NCBI GenBank assembly: GCA_900768045.1
Contig: CAAGBL010000040.1
Coordinates: 1 to 62,400, forward strand
DNA length: 62,400 nt
Source of the DNA: an uncultured Alistipes sp.
Lineage (GTDB): Bacteria; Bacteroidota; Bacteroidia; Bacteroidales; Rikenellaceae
Direction: 5' to 3'
Shown here: positions 24,799-32,591 of the stretch, piece after piece
Numbering within the stretch: the stretch's first letter is position 1
Layout: each line of letters opens with the position of its first letter
Notes under the pieces: model-generated
The model's input: only the letters and a program-made list of their open reading frames with translations
What the model was told of the DNA's origin: nothing
The model's database searches: none
Position numbers and translations under genes: made by a program

Positions 24799-25933
24799 AG
24801 CTTCCCGATATAATGCTTTTTCGTAGGCGTGTGGCTGTGATAAGTGGCAGTAGGCAGAATGTGGCAAGCAGAGCGCCATGCCACCATACAGCCTCATATC
24901 CGCCCTCTGTGTAGAGCATATTTTGAGTTATTATGGTAAAGTGTCTAATGGGCAGGAGGAGTGCCACATGTCGGAAGATAGGGTACATCGAATTAATGGG
25001 GAATGTCACGCCCGAGAGTGTTGCTCCAAGCGAGCCAATCATCGACACGGCGCTTAAGACCAATGCCATGTGTGGGTAGAGCGAGTAGATAAATAGCGCC
25101 AAGGATATGCTCGCTACCACCAGCCCCACCATCGCCCCCACCATGCCCCATGATAGGCTGAGGCCGCTTATTCTGCCCATTATCCATAGTGCCGCCATGC
25201 CGCTTGCTGTATAGGTGCAAACGTATGGTAGCGATTTACCCATAATGGCCGTGAATATATTGCCGTTGGCTGCCGCAAGCCACTCCCTGCCATTAGCCCT
25301 CTCTGTGCCAAGGATATAGACTGTTGTTATGAGCATAACTATCTGAAACATAATAAAGAAGAATGGCTCAGTAAGGTAGACGCTGTAGTTTAGTGAGGCG
25401 TTGCCTATGGGGTGCGTATCGCTATTCGTGGGCTCTAAAAAGGTCTCGACAACGCTCTCCGAAACCCCCAGTTCGTTTGCAGTAACTACTATAGGATCAA
25501 CAGTTGCTAAGGTAAGCAGCGTGCGGAGCGTAGACTCCACTTGTGCTCCAATGCTCATAAAGGCGTAGTGATAGTAGTAGGGGATTGCTGCCCGGGAGCC
25601 CTGCACCATGTTGCGTGTTAGATTGTGGGGCAGGACTACGTAGCCGTAAATCTCTCTCTGCTTTATCGCTGCAAGTGCCTCGGTTGACGACGTGAAGTGG
25701 CGAGTGACGCTTAGTGTGGGCGAGGAGTCTATCATGCGGACAATGCTGCGAGATGTCGTTGTAAACTCCTCGTCGATGATGCCTATGGGTATCTCCTGTA
25801 TAGCTCCACTGCCAAATATTGAGGACATGAAGAGTGCCGAAAATAGCGGTATTGCTATGGTGGCTATCCATAGCAGCGGGCGGCGCACGAATATCGACAT
25901 CTCACGCTGCATAACTCTCCAAAGGGCTCTCAT
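24782..25933 (-). CDS. ABC-2 type exporter permease 1
   Basis: A 383-aa protein with the same plan as its neighbour: an N-terminal helix (RRPLLWIATIAIPLFSALFM), a periplasmic domain, and a C-terminal bundle with LIGSLGATLSGVTFPINSMYP-like features (VSMIGSLGATLSGVTFPINS). It belongs to the YhhJ/YbhR family of multidrug or unknown-substrate exporters. It overlaps the HlyD gene by 4 nt (ATGA) and the next permease by 17 nt, so translation is coupled. The two permeases are paralogues and probably form a heterodimer. Confidence 0.87.
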   Translation of the reverse strand: MRALWRVMQREMSIFVRRPLLWIATIAIPLFSALFMSSIFGSGAIQEIPIGIIDEEFTTTSRSIVRMIDSSPTLSVTRHFTSSTEALAAIKQREIYGYVVLPHNLTRNMVQGSRAAIPYYYHYAFMSIGAQVESTLRTLLTLATVDPIVVTANELGVSESVVETFLEPTNSDTHPIGNASLNYSVYLTEPFFFIMFQIVMLITTVYILGTERANGREWLAAANGNIFTAIMGKSLPYVCTYTASGMAALWIMGRISGLSLSWGMVGAMVGLVVASISLALFIYSLYPHMALVLSAVSMIGSLGATLSGVTFPINSMYPIFRHVALLLPIRHFTIITQNMLYTEGGYEAVWWHGALLATFCLLPLITATRLRKSIISGSYERSK

Positions 25934-26922
25934 CGCTCGATACTCTCCATTGTTAGCAAGAGGCTCATGCCTGGGTATAGCCCCTTAACATGCTCTGTTG
26001 GTCGGGCATGAACCTCGAATGTGCGCATGTCGTAGCCCCCAGCAAGGTGTGTGGTGCGCCATGTGGCGTAGCTGCCTAATGGTGCAATGTAGTATATCTC
26101 CCACTCGATGTCGGCGGCGGCAATGGCTGGTACATCGCACCGTATTGTTTGTCCAAGGCGGAAGTGTGGCATCAGATCCTCACGCACATTAAAAATGGCG
26201 TATGGCTTATCTATATCGACAATCGAGAGTAGTGGCGTGCCGAGACTCACTAACTCGCCCTGCGTGGGATATATCTCAGCCACAACACCCTTCGTGGGCG
26301 ATGTTAGGTGGGCATCGTGTAGCACGGCCTCCACGCCGCTGACGCTGCTTGCTGCGGCATCTGCCATATAGCGGGCGCTCGCCTTATCCTGCTTTTGCGC
26401 CCCTTTGCGTGCGAGCATATATTGCTCGAAGGCCGCTCTCTCGGCGGCTGCGGCTGAGAGATATAGCGCTTCGGCCTCCTCCTTGCGCTGTAGCGACACG
26501 ACGCTATCTTGCCATAGGCGTAGCACTCTCTGGTAGGTCTTTTCCGATAGCGTGCGCTGAGCCGTAGCCCCCTGCCATAGCTGTTGTGCCGAGGCTATAA
26601 CCTCGCTACGAGCGCCCTCGTCTATCTTGCTGCTCTGCTCGAGAGCTGCATTCTCAAGGGCTATAGCCTGCGAGCGTAGCGCCTCGGTCTCGGGCGAATG
26701 TATCACTATGAGGGTGTCACCCTCGGAGATGTTGTCGCCCTCACGAACGCATATCTCTGCTACTCTGCCCGCAAGTTTTCCAGATATGCGTATTTCGGGT
26801 GCTTCTACAATGCCTTGCAGGGGTGGCGTGGTGTGGCGAGAGCTGAGAATGCCTATTATCGAGAGGATTGCGATAGTTAGTACGATAACTAAAAAGGCGA
26901 TATATGGGAACTTCTGTTTCAT
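25930..26922 (-). CDS. HlyD-family membrane-fusion protein
   Basis: A 330-aa protein with an N-terminal anchor helix (residues about 5-27), a split lipoyl-like domain (ISGKLAGRVAEICVREGDNI ... GVVAEIYPTQGELVSLGTPL), a long alpha-helical hairpin of about 100 aa, and a C-terminal beta-barrel part (RLGQTIRCDVPAI). It connects the inner-membrane permeases to the TolC-like channel. It is YbhG-like in length. The gene is 2 nt after the TolC-like gene and overlaps the next by 4 nt. Confidence 0.9.
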   Translation of the reverse strand: MKQKFPYIAFLVIVLTIAILSIIGILSSRHTTPPLQGIVEAPEIRISGKLAGRVAEICVREGDNISEGDTLIVIHSPETEALRSQAIALENAALEQSSKIDEGARSEVIASAQQLWQGATAQRTLSEKTYQRVLRLWQDSVVSLQRKEEAEALYLSAAAAERAAFEQYMLARKGAQKQDKASARYMADAAASSVSGVEAVLHDAHLTSPTKGVVAEIYPTQGELVSLGTPLLSIVDIDKPYAIFNVREDLMPHFRLGQTIRCDVPAIAAADIEWEIYYIAPLGSYATWRTTHLAGGYDMRTFEVHARPTEHVKGLYPGMSLLLTMESIER

Positions 26923-26924
26923 TA

Positions 26925-28328
26925 CTATCGAGTGCTAAAGTGTGTTGTTAAGCTATCGGCCTTGCCAACAAGCATCAGCAGTGTGGCAAGCGATGAGTCT
27001 ATCGTATAGAGTGTTGCAAGCTGTGCTAACCGAGCCTCGGCAAGTTGTTGTGTGGCATCTACCACATCTGAAGATGTTGCCATACCCTCGGCAAATGCCC
27101 GTAGCTGCGCCCTATGTAGCTCCTCGGCAAGAGCAAGTGTGGTCTGCTGTGCTCGGTACTCATTGAGCGACGTTGTGAGCACGGAGTAATACTTATTGAT
27201 GAGTGTGTGTAGCTCAGAGTAGGTCTTTTGTAGCGTGGTTTTGGCGCTGCGGAGTGCCGATTTTGAGCGTGTCATGGCGCCTTCGCGTGATAGTCCATCG
27301 AAGAGCGTCCACTCGGCTCCTATGCCAATTATCGTGTGCGGAAATATGTTTTTGTCTAACCCCGACGACCATAGTTGCTGATGCCCAATAATGGCAATCG
27401 TGGGCAGGTAGCGACTCTGCTCGGCTTTGAGTGCCTGCGTGGCAATATCTTTGCCGCTTCGCAGGGCGTTGATAGTGGGGGTTGTGGGTATAAGCTCCAT
27501 AAGCTCCTCTTTGCTGGGGACTACCGATGGAAGAGTTAGCGGCGTGGTGAGTGTGATGCTTAGCGAGTCGACAACAAGCAGCGAGGCAAGAGTTCTCTCG
27601 GCCACTTGCTCTGTGCCCTCTGCCGAGGTGAGAAGCGTTGCGCTTTGGTCGTAGGCCACCTCTGCAATAAGCCTCTCGGCACGATTTATCATGCCCTCCT
27701 CCTCGAGCCGTCGTGCCTGACGTAGATGCTCGCCATGTAGCTCCAGCGAGCTGCGCCTCACGCTTGTTATCTCACGAGCAAGCGCCAAGCCCCAGTAGGC
27801 CTCGGCAACGGCCATCATAACGCCATTTTCTGCGATGTTGTATTGCTCGTTTGCTACCGCTATTGCCCCCTTCGATATGCGTGATGCTGCCACACGGCGA
27901 CCACCACTAAAGAGCACCCATGTTAGCTCTGCGCCCACCTCTGCGCTGTTGCGAGGCACTATCGGCAGGCGAAGCTGGCTCTTGCCAATGTCGTTTATCA
28001 ACCCTTCGATGATGGGGTTTTTGCTAACGATTGGGGTGATGTTGCCAAGCAGCTCGCTGCCAATCTCGCCTATGGTTGTCACAGCTGCAATCTCGGTAAG
28101 CGAGTGCGAGTATTCGCCCGTGATGCTGAGCTTAGGATACCACAGCGAGTTTAGCTCCTTGCTCTCGGCCTTTGCTGTGATTATGCCCTCTTTGGCGAGT
28201 GCCAATGTAAGGTTCTGGTTGTGAGCGATCGTCATAGCCTCCTCTAACGAGAGGTACATCTCAACCCTCTGACCAAGCACGCTGAGTGGGGCGCATAGTG
28301 CCAATATGCAAATTAGATATTTCGACAT
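26925..28328 (-). CDS. TolC-family outer-membrane channel
   Basis: A 467-aa protein. The start at MSKYLICILALCAPLSVLG gives a clear signal peptide (cleavage near Gly-Gln-Arg); a longer frame to 28397 would run into the proC terminator. It has the duplicated OEP repeats with long helices (LSLEEAMTIAHNQNLTLALA; QALKAEQSRYLPTIAI; the later TSSDVVDATQQLAEARLAQ). It forms the outer-membrane exit duct for the downstream exporter genes. First gene of the operon. Confidence 0.92.
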   Translation of the reverse strand: MSKYLICILALCAPLSVLGQRVEMYLSLEEAMTIAHNQNLTLALAKEGIITAKAESKELNSLWYPKLSITGEYSHSLTEIAAVTTIGEIGSELLGNITPIVSKNPIIEGLINDIGKSQLRLPIVPRNSAEVGAELTWVLFSGGRRVAASRISKGAIAVANEQYNIAENGVMMAVAEAYWGLALAREITSVRRSSLELHGEHLRQARRLEEEGMINRAERLIAEVAYDQSATLLTSAEGTEQVAERTLASLLVVDSLSITLTTPLTLPSVVPSKEELMELIPTTPTINALRSGKDIATQALKAEQSRYLPTIAIIGHQQLWSSGLDKNIFPHTIIGIGAEWTLFDGLSREGAMTRSKSALRSAKTTLQKTYSELHTLINKYYSVLTTSLNEYRAQQTTLALAEELHRAQLRAFAEGMATSSDVVDATQQLAEARLAQLATLYTIDSSLATLLMLVGKADSLTTHFSTR

Positions 28329-28369
28329 AGAATCTGTTTTGTAGTAGGTAAAACAAACCCTATACCAAA

Positions 28370-28412
28370 CAAAAAAGACCTCAAATGTTTGAAACACTTG
28401 AGGTCAATTTTT
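28370..28412 (-). terminator. Terminator of proC
   Basis: The stem gacctcaaatgttt (28377 on) pairs with the complementary segment ending at 28405, with a T run on the minus strand. It separates proC from the exporter operon. Confidence 0.8.
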
Positions 28413-28429
28413 CGATTCTCAATTTGCTG

Positions 28430-29227
28430 TTATCTCTTCGTTGAGGCTCTGAGGCCCTCGATTACGCTCGGTGTGAAGCCGGCGGCTTCCATGGCGTTGA
28501 GGCCCTTGATTGTCAAGCCTCCAGGGGTTGTCACACGATCGATCTCGGCCTCGGGGTGGCTGTTGCTCGCCTCGAGGATATCTACAGCTCCACGTAGCGT
28601 CTGCATAACAATATGCTTGGCGTCGTCGGCACGCATGCCAAGTTCCACACCGCCCTCCATCGCTGCACGTATGTAGCGCAAAGCGTAGGCTATGCCACAC
28701 GAGGCGAGCGATGTGCCAGCGGGGATAAGCCCCTCCTCCACAAGCATCGCCTTGCCAAGCTCGTCAAAAATCTCAACAAGCGCTACGTCCTGCTCCGCTG
28801 TGGTACGTGCCGAGGCGATAAATGTCATGCTGCTCATGGTGGCAACTGCCGTGTTGGGGATTATGATGTATGTTGCAGGGAGCTTGCCGTCGCCCTTATC
28901 GAGCCACTCGCTAAGCTGACCTATGCCAAGCCCACCCACCATTGAGGCTACTGCTTGGTGCGAGTAGTCGATGTGTGGCTTTATCTCCTCTAAGACTTGC
29001 TCCACCTTCCAGGGCTTCACAGCAAGTATTATGATGTCTGCCGCCGCCGCTGCCTTGCAGTTGTCTATCGTCGTGTTTATCTCGGGGTGCTCGCTCTTTA
29101 GCGACTCAAGTTTCGGCCTTGAGGGGTTCGATACGTATATATCTGCTGTGGCTACCTTTGTGCCATGCGCCAAGCCACGTGCCACCGCACCACCCATATT
29201 TCCTGCTCCAATAATCGCTATCTTCAT
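28430..29227 (-). CDS. proC: Pyrroline-5-carboxylate reductase
   Basis: A 265-aa protein. The N-terminal Rossmann domain has KIAIIGAGNMGGAVARGL, then ADIIILAVKP, and a ProC C-terminal dimerisation domain with the signature GTSLASCGIAYALRYIRAAM and TPGGLTIKGLNAME. It reduces pyrroline-5-carboxylate to proline with NAD(P)H. Length and motifs are complete. It is monocistronic, with its own terminator at 28370-28412. Confidence 0.95.
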   Translation of the reverse strand: MKIAIIGAGNMGGAVARGLAHGTKVATADIYVSNPSRPKLESLKSEHPEINTTIDNCKAAAAADIIILAVKPWKVEQVLEEIKPHIDYSHQAVASMVGGLGIGQLSEWLDKGDGKLPATYIIIPNTAVATMSSMTFIASARTTAEQDVALVEIFDELGKAMLVEEGLIPAGTSLASCGIAYALRYIRAAMEGGVELGMRADDAKHIVMQTLRGAVDILEASNSHPEAEIDRVTTPGGLTIKGLNAMEAAGFTPSVIEGLRASTKR

Positions 29228-29335
29228 TGTTGTTAAGGTATTTCTTAGGTTTTCTGCGCCCTAAAGAGCGGACTGCAATCCTCTACAAATATACGAAGAT
29301 TTCGGCGAACGCAACTATTTTTTACCGATTTTGAT

Positions 29336-29343
29336 TACCTTTG
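29336..29343 (+). promoter_or_regulatory. -7 box immediately before an ATG
   Basis: TACCTTTG ends 4 nt before the ATG of the hemolysin III gene, so the transcript would be leaderless or nearly so. No good -33 TTTG at the right spacing was seen. Confidence 0.55.
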
Positions 29344-29347
29344 CGAT

Positions 29348-30016
29348 ATGAACGTAAAGCAAGCATACTCTCGAAGCGAGGAGATTTTAAATGCCTCGAC
29401 ACACGCTGTGGGCCTTCTGATGGCTGTTGTGGTGTGTAGATTCTTTGTTATTAAGAGTGCGGACTACGCCTCGTCGCTCGCCATATTAAGCCTTGTGCTC
29501 TACTTTGTGGGTGTGGCGAGCTCCTATGCCGCATCGACGATGTACCATGCCATACCCGCCACTCGTGTCAAGGCGAAGGCCATAGCTCGCAAGGTTGACC
29601 ATGCAGCGATATATTGGCATATTGCGGGTAGCTATACCCCCGTAACGCTAATAGCTATGCTCGAGGGTGGTGCTCCTGTTTGGGGTATTGCCATCTGCTC
29701 GTTTGTGTGGCTCGCAGCCGTTGTAGGCACAGGGCTTAGCTTCCGTAAGCTAAAGGCGCAGAGCTACCTCGAGACAGCATGCTACGTGCTTATGGGACTA
29801 ACGATTCTTGTCGCCTTCAAGCCTTTTTACGAGTGTTGCGGATTGGAGATTGTGCTCTGGGTTGTTGGCGAGGGTATTGCCTATATTGTTGGTGCTGTGT
29901 TATATAGCTTCAAGCAGATACCATATATCCACTCAGTGTTCCACGTATTCGTGATTCTTGGCGACGTATGCCACATGATTGCTACGTGGAAGCTTTTGCA
30001 GATGTTTGTGCTGTAG
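29348..30016 (+). CDS. Hemolysin III family membrane protein
   Basis: A 222-aa protein with seven predicted membrane helices of the PAQR/HlyIII superfamily. It has the conserved AASTMYHAIP (Ser/His) near helix 2, KVDHAAIYWHIAGSYTPV (Asp/His) and C-terminal HSVFHVFVILGDVCHMIA (His), which line the putative metal site. Length is as usual for bacterial YqfA-like proteins. Their role is in membrane physiology, and the name does not imply a toxin. It is probably transcribed with the downstream pseudouridine synthase (22 nt gap). Confidence 0.92.
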   Translation: MNVKQAYSRSEEILNASTHAVGLLMAVVVCRFFVIKSADYASSLAILSLVLYFVGVASSYAASTMYHAIPATRVKAKAIARKVDHAAIYWHIAGSYTPVTLIAMLEGGAPVWGIAICSFVWLAAVVGTGLSFRKLKAQSYLETACYVLMGLTILVAFKPFYECCGLEIVLWVVGEGIAYIVGAVLYSFKQIPYIHSVFHVFVILGDVCHMIATWKLLQMFVL

Positions 30017-30038
30017 GCGAGGGCAAAAATTATAGGTT

Positions 30039-31661
30039 ATGCTACACCGTTTCGCTGCCGACATATCGCATATTGAGCGCCCGAAACTCTTCACGTGGCC
30101 ATTTCACTATGTGCCGCACGAGTTGTCGTGCTTAGCAGCAAGCGAGGTGCAGCAATACCTTAAGTCACGCCCTGAGTGGCGTGAGGAGATTGCTCGTGGC
30201 AAGATGTTCGGCGTGCTTGTTGTCGAGGACGAGGTGGGTGAGCTTGGCTTCCTTGCAGCATTCTCGGGTAACCTCGACGGATGTAACCACCATGACTATT
30301 TTGTACCACCAATATACGATATGTTGCGGCCTGGCGACTTCTTTCGTCGTGGCGAGGTAGAGATTTCGGCTATAAACCGCACTATTAAGGAGCGTGAGTC
30401 AGGCGAGGAGTATCAGTCGGCAAAGGCGGCGTTAGAGAGGGCAACATGTGATGCTGAGCATGCTCTTAGCGAGCTTAAGGCACAACTAAAGGAGCGCAAA
30501 AAGGAGCGTGACAAGCGACGTGCCGAGGGCGAAGATAGTAGCGTGCTAATCCTTGAGAGTCAGCGAGATAATGCCGAGCTACAGCGTCTAAAGCGTGCTA
30601 TGCGTGATGTTGTTGCCGAGGCTTTAGAGCGCTACGATGGACTACATGCTGAGGTTGAGGCGCTTAAGGCTGAGCGCCAGCAACGCTCCGCAGAGCTTCA
30701 GATGCAGCTATTTGCCGAGTTCCGCATTCTCAATGCTCGTGGCGAGGTGCGTAACCTCTGCGAGTTGTTTGCCCCCACGCCACAGCTTGTGCCACCCGCT
30801 GGTGCTGGCGAGTGTGCAGCGCCCAAGTTGTTGCAGTATGCCTACCTTAACGGTCTGCGCCCCGTGGCTATGGCTGAGTTTTGGCAGGGCGCATCGCCCC
30901 GTGGCGAGGTGCGCCATCATGGTACTTTCTATCCTGCATGCAACGGCAAGTGTAAGCCTATCTTAACGCACATGCTCGAGGGCTTATCCGTTGAGCCTAA
31001 CCCACTTACGCAGATTACTCCTGCCGAACCCCACATACTATGGGAGGATAGCCACATCGTGGTCATAGATAAGCCATGTGGTATGCTCTCGGTAGATGGC
31101 AAGTCGGGCGTGCGCAGTGTCGAGCAGTGGGCACGAGAGCGCTATCCCGATATTTCGGGGCCTATGATAGTACACCGCCTCGACCAATCTACATCGGGAA
31201 TACTGCTTCTTGCTAAAGATAAGGCTACGCATAAGGCTATGCAGGAGCAATTTGTAACACGCACAGTGTCAAAGCAATATATGGCACTTCTCGACGGCGT
31301 TGTCGAGCCTAAGAGCGGTCGCATCGACCTGTGTATGAAGCTCGACTACGACAACCGCCCACGCCAGATGGTTGCTCCCGACGGCAAGCGCTCGATCACT
31401 GAGTATCGTGTTCTGTCAGTCGAGGATGGCCGCAGCAGAGTAGCGTTCTATCCGCTCACGGGGCGCACACACCAGCTACGCCTGCACTCTGCTCACCCTG
31501 AGGGACTTAACACGCCTATCGTAGGCGACGATATTTATGGTCATGAGCAACAACCCGACCTTGGTGATGGTCATCGCCTATGCCTCCACGCCTCCCGCCT
31601 CGAGTTCACGCACCCGCATACCAACGAGCGTATTGTAGTAGAGTGCAAAGCCGAGTTTTAG
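30039..31661 (+). CDS. RluA-family pseudouridine synthase with long N-terminus
   Basis: A 540-aa protein. The C-terminal part (about residues 325-535) is a complete RluA-type synthase with the catalytic motif HRLDQSTSG (Asp in HRLD), SKQYMALLDG, and GRTHQLRLH. The first 320 residues contain a globular part and a coiled coil (about 120-225). This resembles the long-form RluA homologues of Bacteroidetes, which lack an S4 domain. It isomerises uridines in rRNA or tRNA; the exact target is unknown. Confidence 0.9.
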   Translation: MLHRFAADISHIERPKLFTWPFHYVPHELSCLAASEVQQYLKSRPEWREEIARGKMFGVLVVEDEVGELGFLAAFSGNLDGCNHHDYFVPPIYDMLRPGDFFRRGEVEISAINRTIKERESGEEYQSAKAALERATCDAEHALSELKAQLKERKKERDKRRAEGEDSSVLILESQRDNAELQRLKRAMRDVVAEALERYDGLHAEVEALKAERQQRSAELQMQLFAEFRILNARGEVRNLCELFAPTPQLVPPAGAGECAAPKLLQYAYLNGLRPVAMAEFWQGASPRGEVRHHGTFYPACNGKCKPILTHMLEGLSVEPNPLTQITPAEPHILWEDSHIVVIDKPCGMLSVDGKSGVRSVEQWARERYPDISGPMIVHRLDQSTSGILLLAKDKATHKAMQEQFVTRTVSKQYMALLDGVVEPKSGRIDLCMKLDYDNRPRQMVAPDGKRSITEYRVLSVEDGRSRVAFYPLTGRTHQLRLHSAHPEGLNTPIVGDDIYGHEQQPDLGDGHRLCLHASRLEFTHPHTNERIVVECKAEF

Positions 31662-31664
31662 TAA

Positions 31665-31700
31665 AAAACAGATGGGCTGTCCAAACGGACAGCCCATCTT
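31665..31700. terminator. Bidirectional terminator
   Basis: A 12-bp stem (31671-31682 with 31687-31698) around aaac. The T run is better on the minus strand (from aaaaaa at 31663-31668), where it serves the 59-aa gene ending at 31725; it probably also ends the plus-strand synthase transcript. Confidence 0.8.
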
Positions 31701-31724
31701 CTCATATGGCAATCACTTATCGTT

Positions 31725-31904
31725 TTACTTTGCTGGTGCCCACTTGCAGCGCACAGGCGACACGATTGCGCCCTCCTCCTTGAGTGCCTTCATCGCCTTA
31801 TCTACCTCCTTGCGGTCGATGCCGCTAAGCTCTGCGATTTTACCTGCGTTTAGAGGCTCACCTGCCTCAACCATTGTTGCCAATACTTTTGCTTTTGTCT
31901 CCAT
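31725..31904 (-). CDS. Small winged-helix-like protein (59 aa)
   Basis: A 59-aa protein just under the usual ORF cutoff. It starts METKAKVLATMVEAGEPLNA, continues GKIAELSGIDRKEVDKAMKA and ends LKEEGAIVSPVRCKWAPAK. This is the plan of a compact MarR/winged-helix DNA-binding domain: a helix, then KIAELSGID-KEVDKAMK as recognition helix, then a wing. Such one-domain proteins are conserved in Bacteroidales. The Cys near the end is notable. It is 13 nt from the stop of the next minus-strand gene, and the two are probably one transcript. Confidence 0.8.
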   Translation of the reverse strand: METKAKVLATMVEAGEPLNAGKIAELSGIDRKEVDKAMKALKEEGAIVSPVRCKWAPAK

Positions 31905-31917
31905 ATCTGTCCAATTT

Positions 31918-32118
31918 TTAATTGTTTCGTAATTCTAAAGTTACATCTAAATATTCGCGTCGTCCCTCGATGTAGTCGGCATAGAGCCTCTCTTCATCTC
32001 GCCCTCGTAGTATCGAGCACTTGCCACACATCTCGCAGCTAAGCAAGCATCGCCACTCGTTGAGCACATACTCACGCCTCTCATCGTGGGTCGAGTCCTT
32101 AATGCTCGGGGCTTTCAT
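31918..32118 (-). CDS. Small cysteine-containing conserved protein
   Basis: A 66-aa soluble protein from the start MKAPSIKDSTHDERREYVLN. It has a C-(6)-C-(2)-C-(2)-C arrangement (EWRCLLSCEMCGKCSIL) that could hold zinc or an iron-sulfur cluster, and an acidic-basic helical C-terminus. It fits a small conserved protein family of Bacteroidetes whose function I do not know. The ATG at 32118 is chosen; the longer frame begins with implausible residues. It probably shares a transcript with the winged-helix gene 13 nt downstream. Confidence 0.65.
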   Translation of the reverse strand: MKAPSIKDSTHDERREYVLNEWRCLLSCEMCGKCSILRGRDEERLYADYIEGRREYLDVTLELRNN

Positions 32119-32428
32119 CTTTTCTTTTGTTTTCTTTTCCTGGTGCAAATATCGTGATAAAATTGTTACCCACCAAAAAATTGCCAACGGAAATAATTAT
32201 ATGGTTATAAGCAGAACTGATAGAGGGCGATGATATTGTTCAGCTATCAGTGCCTGCGAGAAGCAATATTGTGCAAGTAGGTTTTGCTGGAAAAAATTAC
32301 GATCGGAAGATATATTACAAGATTCATCAACCTAACTCACAACTTACCAATCAAGAGAGAGGAGCCATAGGTACAGCTTTTATATATTATTTTTAAAATA
32401 TGTTATATTGTTGATAATCAGGCAATTT

Positions 32429-32437
32429 CCCCCCCCC
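32429..32437. repeat. C9 homopolymer upstream of a surface protein
   Basis: Nine C followed by gc and seven A, ending about 18 nt upstream of a TTTG (32455-32458) that could be the -33 element. Length variation here could alter promoter use, as in phase-variable genes, but I cannot show variation from one sequence. Confidence 0.5.
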
Positions 32438-32482
32438 GCAAAAAAAGGAGGACATTTGTGTAAGAATTAGAAAAAGTTTTAC

Positions 32483-32490
32483 TAAATTTG
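32483..32490 (+). promoter_or_regulatory. Probable promoter -7 of the surface protein gene
   Basis: TAAATTTG at 32483-32490, with a TTTG at 32455-32458 (24-nt spacer, longer than usual). The leader to the ATG would be about 95 nt. Confidence 0.5.
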
Positions 32491-32591
32491 TGATAACAAG
32501 GTCGCATCAGTTGCTACTTTAAGGCGGGTTAGAATACTCGCTAGTGCTAAAACGAATTTATAAAACTTTCACAAAATAAATTTACTTTATC

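Larger units (their letters stand above)
32119..32591. other. Intergenic with C9 tract
   Basis: A 470-bp AT-rich space between divergent genes. It holds a C9 homopolymer at 32429-32437 with an A7 run after it, and a -7 box at 32483. No further gene or RNA was seen. Confidence 0.5.
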
